Shown one piece after another: positions 34,813-43,880 of a stretch of DNA of 64,000 nt; the first letter of the stretch is position 1; each line of letters opens with the position of its first letter. Source of the DNA: Symsagittifera roscoffensis (taxonomy: Eukaryota > Xenacoelomorpha > Acoela > Convolutidae); contig NC_087069.1 in assembly GCF_963678635.1 (NCBI RefSeq), positions 19,814,660-19,878,659 of the forward strand. The letters run 5' to 3'. Under the pieces are notes generated by a model, which saw only the letters and a program-made list of their open reading frames with translations, was not told where the DNA came from and did not search any database. Position numbers and translations under genes: made by a program.

Positions 34813-35300
34813 TCTAAGCTTTTTTCGTGTACTCCTAAGTTCGAATTTTAACTCATATTCAAGGATAGCAATCGGGTTTACTTCTGCTGTCTTATATGAT
34901 TGATTTTTTTTGTGAACATTTAGCGAGTTTTATCGAGTCGAAATCATTGGCGTCTTTGCAAACACACATATTATTTTTCTCAAAAATTAGCGATTAGGTT
35001 TTTGGTATAGAGAAGCTGGAAACTGGAAAAACGCTTCATCTTTGAAAATTAATTCCAATAAACGTGTGCAACCATGATTTCAATTCAAAAAATTGTGTAA
35101 TATAACAAAACATTTTTTTTGAAACAAAAACGATTGCTGGTTGATTGCTTAGTAATCTAGCCTAAGTTATGAGTTTTACTCAAACCGATAATTGTTTTTA
35201 TCATAGTTGTGCTAAGCCATCTGCTAAAAAAAAGATTAGTTTAAAGAGGTTAATCAGTTGTTAGTTAAATATTTATAGTATAAAAGGATGGATCAACAGA
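34813..35300 (+). repeat. Dispersed repeat R1, copy 2
   Basis: Diverged relative of 13171-13645, following directly on the second R4 unit and followed by the second R3 copy. The order R4-R1-R3-R4 suggests that these modules were parts of a larger reiterated segment. Confidence 0.75.
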
Positions 35301-35309
35301 CACAATGTT

Positions 35310-35930
35310 AATTTCATTCACCCTTGTGCTTTGGGTTAGTAATTTTTGTATGTCCTCAGCCCATTTTTGGATAACCTACTTTATGACGAATTAATTATAA
35401 TATACTAATTGTCCAATTGAAGGGGTCGGATAAAATGTGGAGAATGTGGCATAACGGGAGTTTTTTGGTGACTGGTGGAACAAACCGATTACAGAGGGTT
35501 ATGGTTGTTTAATAATCAGTAAAATGTGTCAAACAAGCAGCCCTTCCTTCTTGGAAGAAATGATTTCCTTTGGTATTGGTTGGCTCCCGACATAGATATT
35601 TTAAGATATAAAAAGGTGTAAGCTGGGGTTTGGCAATATGTTTGCCGTTTTGGGAAAACTGGAGCTGAAACTCACGCACAAATCAAGTGGGGTTTCTGAC
35701 TGTTTTCATTATTACGTTTTTTCTTTAATTTTTTTCCTCGTATTTATTGGGGCATTGTAATCGAGGATTGGGATGATGAGATTTTTTTTGAGAACTTTCT
35801 TTTTCATATTTTGGAATCATGAAAAGGCAGACGAAAATAAACAGAAAACATTTTTGTTTGTGTTTGCTATCATTCTGTGATGAAAAAAAATTTAAGAAAT
35901 TTGAGAGGTTTAATTAACTTGACTGCTATC
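35310..35930 (+). repeat. Repeat module R3, copy 2 (unoccupied)
   Basis: Uninterrupted relative of the split module at 25590-26050 plus 32640-32786. At the position that corresponds to the Gypsy insertion it reads GTAATCGAGGATTGGGATGA, without the element and with only one set of target bases. Confidence 0.88.
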
Positions 35931-36770
35931 ATCAAGGTGTATGAATGCAATCACAACTCATGAGTAGTTTATATTTGTCAAATAAAAGGTTGTCTTTGGT
36001 TTCAGACAAACAAGGCATTCGTTTGTCACTTGTTATTAACGGAATTTTAAGTAGTGGATCATGAGTAGTTGGAGCTTTATCAAATGAAGGGTTGTCTTTG
36101 ATTCCAGAAAAACAAGGCATTCGTTTGTCACTTATTACTAACGGAATTTTATGCCAAAAAAGTCAACAAATTGAATATTGGAAAAAAAGATAGGACAGAC
36201 ATTTTTGCTTTTATTTCCGCAATTATTGCAAAAAGTAATAAATGTAAGTTATAATATACTAATTGTCCATTATTAGATTGGCTAGTTGATACTTCAAAGG
36301 TTCAACTCAATTTTTTTGTCCTTTTTTGAAAGCAGTTGGAAAGGTTTTCCGGTCATAAAAAACAAGCCATATATTCACCCCTGCGCCTTTTTCTCTCTGA
36401 TGCCAATTGGTTGCAGAACTTTGAGTTCTAGATGAACCTTGAATATATACGTTGATATTTGGTCAGCAATCTGAGAGGTGGCAGTAAATTGCCATAACCT
36501 CAGTTTGTGTTTTTAAGCAAAAAATAAATGAAGTTTTTCAATGGTTAGTTATCTCCCCTAGGCCTTTAAATGTTTTTTATTAACATTCCTGGGCGTTTCT
36601 AATCGTTGGGGGAATAGTTACGAAATTGGATACACTGTTGAGGAAAAAGTCTCATCGAATATGCAAGGCTACATAGAGCCACCAATTTTGTTTTTCTTGG
36701 CATAAATTATACGGTAGTTTAATTGAGAAGCTTGATTTAGCACCAAAAATGTTGGCATAATTTTACGGCG
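35931..36770 (-). repeat. Repeat module R4, diverged copy 3
   Basis: It aligns patchily with the 1016-bp units: GTATGAATGCAATCACAA, AGACAAACAAGGCATTCGTTTG, GATAGGACAGAC and CTTGATTTAGCACCAA. Inside it, a ~75-base segment containing GCATTCGTTTGTCACTT is itself repeated (about 35979-36050 and 36078-36150). The small CPxC frame is not maintained here. Confidence 0.75.
36268..36371 (+). repeat. 104-base direct repeat, copy a
   Basis: From CATTATTAGATTGGCTAGTT to AACAAGCCATA. It is identical to 36942-37048 except for the length of one A run. It joins a short R3-like fragment on its left (TAATATACTAATTGTCCA). Confidence 0.9.
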
Positions 36771-36941
36771 GTTTGGGTCAACCTTTGGAGATGAAATTTA
36801 CCTCGAGATATTTTTGCGCTAATTTATTTTACGTACCTTTGTGCCTGAGCATGCTTCAAAATCAACCTAAAATTTTGCATACGTGCACTAAGAGGATCTG
36901 TCTGTGGGGCATTAAGTCTGTTCTTTTTAAATGGCTTGCTA

Positions 36942-37048
36942 CATTATTAGATTGGCTAGTTGATACTTCAAAGGTTCAACTCAATTTTTTTGTCCTTTTT
37001 TGAAAGCAGTTGGAAAGGTTTTCCGGTCATAAAAAAAAACAAGCCATA
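36942..37048 (+). repeat. 104-base direct repeat, copy b
   Basis: Near-perfect copy of 36268-36371, 674 bases away, differing only in an A-run length. The match is much closer than that of the surrounding R4-related sequence, so it is a recent duplication or gene-conversion tract. Confidence 0.9.
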
Positions 37049-38272
37049 AAGTCACCAGTTTTTCCAGTCAGAGTTTGATGTGAAAAAAACTCAAAATATA
37101 TTCTAGTTTCAGCTCCGGGCCCTCCTTAATGCTTCCTTGCTTTTTGAAAGCAATTACTATTAATAAAGTAAGTGCTACAGGTTCCGCTGAGTTTAAAACT
37201 GTCCATGAAAAAAAACTTCATTGTTGTGCGAGAAAATTTTCTCTGCCAGTTTGAATTGTTTCAGGTAGTTTGAGCAAACAAACACCAACAGAAACACATG
37301 TTTGGATATTTCAAAAGTTTGGATGTTTTGAATTTGGATAAATGTTTGGATATGTCGAATTGAATAGTAATAACTTGCATAGTTATATCAAAAAAAAAAT
37401 TAACAAAAAATTCAAAAAAAAACAAAATTAATTACCCTATCCAAAATTACAACTAATTTTTGTTAAACCATAAAAACTGTCTACGAACTGTTTTTATATC
37501 TTGAATGATTTGACCTAAAGATCCTTTCGATATAGTTCTTTTCAAATCTGTTAAATTCTAAAGCAAAACAGGAATTTAGTTTTCTTCGTGCCTACAACAT
37601 TTGTTATGAACATGTACGCCTTTCTGTTCTGATGACTTATCAAATTCAAGTGATGTTTTTTTCTTGAACGTTAAACTAGCTAAAGAAACTGATATAAATC
37701 TTGTTGATTTTGGAGCTGAGATACTTTTTTGATCTAGCAGTACAGTTATATACAATTATAGGTAGGGATAAATTTTACTTCTGATGTTAATCACAGCATT
37801 TGGATTTCCTGGATACGCCCTAAATTAGATGTTGGAAGATTCGACTTAATGGTTTATTTTTTCTCGCCATTCACTGCTACTGTATTCGATATAAAATTTA
37901 CTTAATCTAAATAAAATCTAAGTTATGCATAGGTTTTGAAAAGCGTCAAGATTATTTAATAATTAGTTTGTTCTAGTGTTGACCTGAAACTGAATTTCAA
38001 AACTAATTTTTTCGTCTCCGACGTGATATTGGTTCAAATTATTAAATAATTCTAACTGTGAAAATTGCTGACACAAATCTAGTCAATTTCTTGGTTCTCA
38101 TCATCACTAGAATATCCAACCTCTCATAAAAAAATCCCAAAAAAAACTTTTTACAGTGAGATTGTCTTCGATCGTGTTCCTCAAGGACCCCTTGTCTAAA
38201 TCAATTACTTATAGTATGACCTGTCCTGTGACACAATCTAAAATTTTTGATGCCCTAGTGATTGTTTTCTGG
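37049..38272. other. AT-rich non-coding interval
   Basis: I see no gene. The sequence is A/T-rich with many homopolymer runs (for example 37388-37430) and ends at an assembly gap. Confidence 0.6.
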
Positions 38273-38472
38273 NNNNNNNNNNNNNNNNNNNNNNNNNNNN
38301 NNNNNNNNNNNNNNNNNNNNNNNNNNNNNNNNNNNNNNNNNNNNNNNNNNNNNNNNNNNNNNNNNNNNNNNNNNNNNNNNNNNNNNNNNNNNNNNNNNNN
38401 NNNNNNNNNNNNNNNNNNNNNNNNNNNNNNNNNNNNNNNNNNNNNNNNNNNNNNNNNNNNNNNNNNNNNNNN
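38273..38472. other. Assembly gap (200 N)
   Basis: Exactly 200 N; a placeholder of unknown true length. Confidence 1.
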
Positions 38473-38820
38473 AAATGGCTGTCAAGTATAAAACAATTGG
38501 ATTGTGTTTCTAAATAAAGACACCCATTATCTCGTAGGTTTTTGATGTTGGAAACTAACTGACGAGTTCTCACAGATCCTTATAATAAAAAATTTTTTAG
38601 CACTGAAAGCTGTTCTGAATTTGTAGGAAAAAGGAAGTTCTTGACGAGTAGTTCTCTGCTGCGGTTGCACCAAATTTCAGAAGCGCGGAGGAATGATTCT
38701 TTGTTTCGTAATTTAGTCCAAGTTTTCAGTCTGACCTTATTATTCAAGTTTCTTGACACTAATTAGTTATAGTTAAAAAATGGTTAAAAAAGTTGGTAAA
38801 ACAAGGGTAAAACAATGGTT
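38473..38820. other. Short non-coding interval after the second gap
   Basis: I see no gene. The last part (about 38690-38820) may be a weakly conserved extension of the R2 repeat. Confidence 0.5.
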
Positions 38821-38824
38821 TTCA

Positions 38825-39010
38825 AGTGAGATTTCTGTTCCGGTGCTCCAGCCCTTGTCTCCGGTCTATCTCTGTCCGGGAATCCCGTGGTGTAGTTTCA
38901 TCTTGCTCTCCGTCATTAAACACATTTTCGTTCAAATCTCCTGTTAGCTTACGATTTTTTTTGCTCAATATTTTGTTTTTATCTAATTTTAGAAAGAATA
39001 AAATGTAAGC
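38825..39010 (+). repeat. Dispersed repeat R2, copy 2
   Basis: Diverged relative of 13760-13935: CTTGTCTCCGGTCTATCTCT, GGGAATCCCG, CTTGCTCTCCGT, then TGTTAGCTTACGATTTTTTT and AAAATGTAAGCAAA. It contains a plus-strand open frame of 60 codons with no recognisable product. Confidence 0.65.
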
Positions 39011-39344
39011 AAAAAAATAAGAGAAAAAAAGGAAATTCTTGAAAACCAGTTTTTGTGATTTTAATCGTTCGTCATCTGAGAAAATGAAGCGAATGAAAAA
39101 CCAGTTTGGCTTTACTGACTCAAACCTTTTGTCATCACTTCAAACTTTTGTCATCCTTTGTGTGAAAAAAATCAAAGGCTTAGACAAAAAAGTTAAGTTT
39201 TTTTTGTATGGCAAAAGTTTAACAATCCTGCAACACTTTTATGTCAATTATTTTAAATTCGGATGGTGCGAATTTTTTCAGTTATAAGCATGTGCTTACT
39301 AAAAACTTATTGCTAGTTAGTATTAACCCAGCTGTTTTTTGAGA

Positions 39345-39410
39345 AAATTAATTTCTGTGTTTGCAAAGATCCCATCAATTTCCACTCGACATGATTCTAT
39401 GAACGGTCTG
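39345..39410 (-). repeat. Fragment of dispersed repeat R1, inverted
   Basis: Read on the minus strand, TGTCGAGTGGAAATTGATGG followed by GATCTTTGCAAACACAG and TTTTCTCAAAAA aligns with the middle of R1 (ATCGAGTCGAAATCATTGGC, GTCTTTGCAAACACA, TTTTTCTCAAAAA at 34934-34988). Confidence 0.6.
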
Positions 39411-39569
39411 GTTTTCTTTGTCGTGATCTCGAAGTAAATTGTAAAAACGTTTCGGTGTTAAGCTCATAAATTACGAAAAATATCAACGTAAATTTTACTT
39501 TGTGAGTCACTTTGATATTTTAACTATCCAATAATCTCTTTTAATTGAAAATTTTCTCCATATTTGTAG

Positions 39570-40186
39570 CTTTAACTCTGAGCAACTTAAATTGGGCAAA
39601 TTTTTTGCTCACAAACTGATGTCCAGACAGACGCAGCACGTTGTCATGTTCATGTCTTCTCGAAATAATAAGGAATTAGTTCATCCAAATGAGTTTACTG
39701 ATGTTTTTAACCTATCAGTATCCCTAAGGTCCACTTGTGAAATATCAAATTTTGCAAATACTTGGTTGAAGACTTCTGAGCTTTTCGACGAAATAGAATT
39801 AAAAATTGGGCATAATTTTTCCGGCGAAAAACCAGATATTTGTATTGTGCCACAAGAACACAATCGCAATTCGGATGTTGGGACTGCTTTCGTTGAGAAA
39901 TGCGCGTCTATTATAGAAGAAAATCTTCACAAGTCAAGCGATTCCGATATTCTACCTGTTTTGATAGATATCCCAAAAGATTCATTAGATCTGTTGGAGG
40001 CAATTCTAACTTCAAAAAATTGTTCTACACAAAGAGGTTTAACTGCTCCTAGTGATAAACAGCTGGGCGAATGTCGTGACTTACCTACTGCTTGTTTCTT
40101 TCAATTCGATGAAGTAGAAGGAGCTGAATTTAGCACAGTAGTTGTTTTGACTTCATGGAGGAACCACAAAAGCTTCGAAAACCCAT
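39570..40186 (+). CDS. Exon-like block with helicase-type sequence, gene incomplete
   Basis: An open block of 205 codons bounded by splice-like signals: a pyrimidine-leaning tract ending TTTGTAG at 39563-39569 and a donor GTAAGT at 40187-40192, in the middle of the open frame. The translation is soluble and protein-like with normal composition, unlike neighbouring AT-rich frames. Near its end, FDEVEGAEFSTVVVL resembles the late motif of superfamily-1 helicases (KG-x-EF-x-x-VV type) preceded by a Ser/Thr strand, and CASIIEENL and LPVLIDIPKDSLDLL look like Rossmann-type elements. I read it as part of a helicase C-terminal domain; no Walker A is in this block. No convincing neighbouring exon was found: a possible acceptor at about 40849 would lead to an early stop in the expected phase. 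It may be an orphan exon or a gene fragment. Confidence 0.45.
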
Positions 40187-40229
40187 GTAAGTTTTGTTTA
40201 AAGACAACGTGAGCCCCTCTAATATAAGA

Positions 40230-42560
40230 TTTTTTGATTTGTTCAAATTTGTTTCGGATAAAAAATTTCTGAAAAAAATTATGTAACCTTTCATAAGTCT
40301 CAGAAGTAGACGTTTGGATAGATTGCTCTCTAGGATGGGGGGCAGGGTGGATTAGTTTGTGGTTGCGCAGCGCGCGGGTAGGATCAGAAGTTAACTAGTT
40401 AAAATTAGCCTAAATTGGTGCAGTAATCACCGTTTCCATTGAAACCTAAAGAGTTATATATAATGTTTCAAACTGAAAAAAATTTATATAAATCACACTT
40501 CACACAAAACCACTCTCACCCTGATCTGCTGGCATTAACCGGTCGCAATATCCGCAAGGGTTGAAAAAATTAATAGATGGAAATTCAAAAAACTTATAAT
40601 GGGGAAAAACACAAGAGTTTTCCTGAAAAAAGTTAGAAATATGTTTTCATGCACACATTCTTTAAATGGTTTCTGCGGTTTTTTCAAGCGAAAGCGAACA
40701 CGCAGTCAAAAAGTTTCTGGGATCTCAGTATACAGAACTTTAAACCATTTTTTTTAAGTTTTCACGTTTCAAAACAACGTAGCTCAAAAACATTTTTTTA
40801 AAAATAGCATTTCTGAAAAATTTATTCAGGTTGAGCTGGCGAAAACTAACGATGATGATAACTTGGACAGTGACAGCCAGAACTTCAGATTTCTCGTCAG
40901 TTTATCTTTAGGTACCCGCATTTGAGTGAAAACGAAAAAAACTATGAGCCTCATTTGAACATGTTTTTTGAGGATCAAATAAGCATAAAGTACTTAAAAT
41001 ACGTCAAAAGAATTCTCTTCATGGGAAGAAGCTATCGTCTACACATTCTTTTTGCCAAGTATACTATCACATTTGTTGTATGACTTATTAAATCTCTATG
41101 AATTGAATACTTTAAATTATGCTGGAGTAAGCTGTTTTGTACATCCGATTTAACAAGTCTAAGATTCCAAATGACAAAATGAAAATTTTTTTTTGCTGTA
41201 AGTAGCATTTTTTTAATCAAAGATAATATAGATAGAATACAATTTGGTCATAATCAGCTGTGAGTCGAATTTCGTCACCAAAATAGCTAGTGTAAATTTT
41301 TCCCGAAAAATATACCGTGACAGAAAGTACAAAAAATCCCCATGAACAACTGTCTAATGTCAGATACTTTTTTTGCACGTGTTTTTCATTGTCTTTAACT
41401 ACCCATTTCTTTTTTGGTCTGTTAATGGGTCAAAGAACGTTCTAAAACTTTTCGGCTGTTTTTTCAGTTTTCGGCTATATATACATAACTGGTTCTCGAA
41501 TCCCCAGTCAACGTGATAATGTCTAAAGATGGCTGAAACTTTTTTTATACTTTCTTTTAGTGACAGTTATATGTCGGTTTTGATAGAAATCTATTGACCT
41601 TTTCCTCTTCATCAACTACTCATACTCTGAAAAGCTATTGGTTTTGAAGCATGCAGTGCATTGCAAAATTGGAAAGGTTTCCTAGAGTTGTTAAACGTTA
41701 ATGGGCACCAGGCCTCCAAATCCAAAATATTCGGTTGTTTCTCTCCCTAAATCCGGGTTAGGCAGTGTTCAGGTCGATTTAAAAACCGGCACTGAACCTT
41801 CAAGCTCATTTTGGGAGGTGACAATCAAGATAGACGAATGCTCCACGTCCTTAAGCTTTTCTTTCAATCAAAATTTCTCTCTTTGTCTCAGTTATTTTTT
41901 TTTAAAGTTAAGTCCCTATTCGAAAACTCAAAAATAAAAATCTAGAATATTTAGAAGCCACTTTTTTGATCAATTTTTGATCATCAAACATTTTTTTGAT
42001 GTTTCATGTTGTACTCAGAAGATGCGGTTGTGCCTCTTGTCGGAGTGCCTTGTCTTCCTGGAAAGTTCCATCAATGTCCCTAATGAACGCATAACTCCTG
42101 GTTATGGTCATAACAAGTGATCAAGTGTCGATCTACAAAGTTTTACAAATAAAGTCGAAGATTAAAAATTATCTACTCCACTTCAATTTACCTCTAACCG
42201 CAAATGGCATCATAGTACGATACACTCCCGAGCCCCCTGAAAAAAAGTGTATCTTAAAGTTAATATCAAGTAAAATGTGTTAAACATGCCTTGTCGCCCT
42301 CGTTCAAAAAAATGAAAAAATTGCTAGGAAAGATACTGAGGGCCTCCCTTTTGAGTGATCTTATCCACAACCTCACGAGATGGCCACCAAGCAATGAGTT
42401 GTCCTATTCAGATTTTAAGAAATCCAGACAGCTTTAAATAAATGAATATTTTATCCTAATTACCTGTGCTTTTAAGTAGTTTAAAAAAATATCATTGTTA
42501 TTCTACCTGGTAACAACATTCACAATAATGAATTTCTGGTTGGTCTAAAATAAATTTCAA
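40230..42560. other. AT-rich interval, no supportable gene
   Basis: I see no recognisable gene. A short open stretch at 40849-40930 (TTTATTCAG acceptor-like, then an Asp/Asn-rich reading) could be a downstream exon of the helicase-like block but is out of phase. The frame at 41701-41937 is open for 78 codons without a motif. The rest is A/T-rich. Confidence 0.5.
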
Positions 42561-42564
42561 CAAG

Positions 42565-43880
42565 AAAGTTCGAAGTCCGGGCTTTTTTATTTGTTTCAAT
42601 AACTTTTAAAGTTCAAAGGCGAATCAAAATTTTCGTATAGTTCAAATGTTGTTTTCTGTTTCTATCATCATTGACGTAATACCTACTTCTCAGTCATCCC
42701 CATCGCCTGTTGGTTTCTTCTTTTGCTGCATCACCACTCTCCTCCAGTTCCTCGCTATCTTCAAGTACTATTTTCCGCTGTTAAACGGGATGAAATCCAA
42801 TTTTCTTCCTCAGCTACCCTTCGTTGCAACAGGGTAGAAGGACAACGCCTAATTCTGGTTACCGTTTCCCTCAGTAAATGTCGTGGAAGCATAAGGGTCA
42901 AGTTTCCCTCGGAGTCAGCATGTTAGACATTGTTCCTTTCATTCTTTGGCATGCAGGCATTTCAGCTACTGATTTTACCGCAAGAGTGAAACAAACTCTA
43001 AGAATCAGAAAAACTTCTTTCTCGGTTCTAAGTCCAGCTCGATAGGTTTGGTTTGTTTGTGAACATATGACGCTTCGCGCGTCCAAATACCCACGTTGTC
43101 ATAGCAGCACGAAAACAATGCTTCCATTTCTTTCCCGCCCAAATCCTTTCGTTATCTTCAACACTTCATAGGAGGTCCTGAAAAAGTCGCCGTATATAAG
43201 ACCATTTCCTGGGTCATTCGGTAATTCGACCCACAACGGTTACAAAAAATTTTGAAATCCAGGCCTGTTTGGTTGGTTCAGCAAGTTTTATAGTTCAAAA
43301 ACAAATCAAAACTTTCATCTCCTTCAAGGTTTGTTTTATTTCCATCGTCATTGACTTCTTCCCCTCTTCGCAATCACCTTCATTGCCCCATGGCTTGTTC
43401 TTTCGCTGCATCAACACTCTCCTCCGTTTCCTCACTGTCCTCGAGCGCTCTTTTCCGCTATAAGGCGGGATGAACGCAGTTTTTCTTGCTTAGCTACCCT
43501 TTGTTGCAACAGGGTAGAAAGTCTATGCGCAATTGTTGTTACCGCTTCCTTCAGTAATCGTTGTGAAAACATAGGCTCAAGTTTACCTCGGAGTCAGCTT
43601 GTTAGACATTGTTCTTTTCATTCTCTGTCATGAAAAGTATTCCAGCTTTTGGTTTTACCGCAGGAGTGAATGCAACTCTAAGAATCAGAAAAACCTCTTA
43701 GGTTTGGGTTATTTTGTGAAGATATGACGCCGCTTCGCTCGTTCAACTACCCACTTTCTTATAGCAGCACGAAAACAGGGCTCCAATTTCTGCCTCGCCC
43801 AAATCCTTTCGTTATCTTCGACACTTCATAGGAGGTCCTGAAAAAGTCGCCGTATATAAGACCATTTCCTGGTCACTCGT
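42565..43880. repeat. Diverged tandem duplication of ~0.68 kb with TATA words
   Basis: Two copies, about 42565-43215 and 43250-43880. Matching landmarks lie 660-683 bases apart: TGCATCA-CACTCTCCTCC (42727/43406), GCTACCCTT-GTTGCAACAGGG (42812/43493) and the plus-strand TATATAAGACCATTTCCTGG (43191/43853). A third TATA-like word, GTATAAATAGGAGCTTACC, occurs at about 45170 in a broadly similar setting. On the minus strand both copies share a Glu-rich reading of the type LEDSEE-EES-DAAKE, so some of it may once have been coding. I cannot assign it. Confidence 0.7.

Larger units (their letters stand above)
32787..34818. repeat. Tandem duplication of a 1016-bp unit (module R4)
   Basis: Two head-to-tail units, 32787-33802 and 33803-34818, almost identical; only a handful of single-base differences are visible (for example CCCTGTG/CCCCGTG near the start and AAATGGGGC/AAACGGGGC in the middle). 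Each unit contains a 99-codon minus-strand frame and a plus-strand TATATAAAA word (33568 and 34584 area). The duplication is very recent relative to the diverged R4 copy at 35.93-36.77 kb. Confidence 0.95.

Noticed and set aside
38156-38573. Open frames across the second N run
   Set aside because: Same artefact; the bases on either side show no recognisable coding sequence.
40849-40930. Downstream exon for the helicase-like block
   Set aside because: The acceptor-like TTTATTCAG is reasonable, but joining in the phase set by the donor at 40187 leads to an immediate stop, so I do not extend the gene.
41701-41937. 78-codon plus-strand frame starting MGTRPPNPKYSVVS
   Set aside because: It has an ATG start but no motif, signal or splice context, ends in a low-complexity hydrophobic stretch and has no supporting neighbour.
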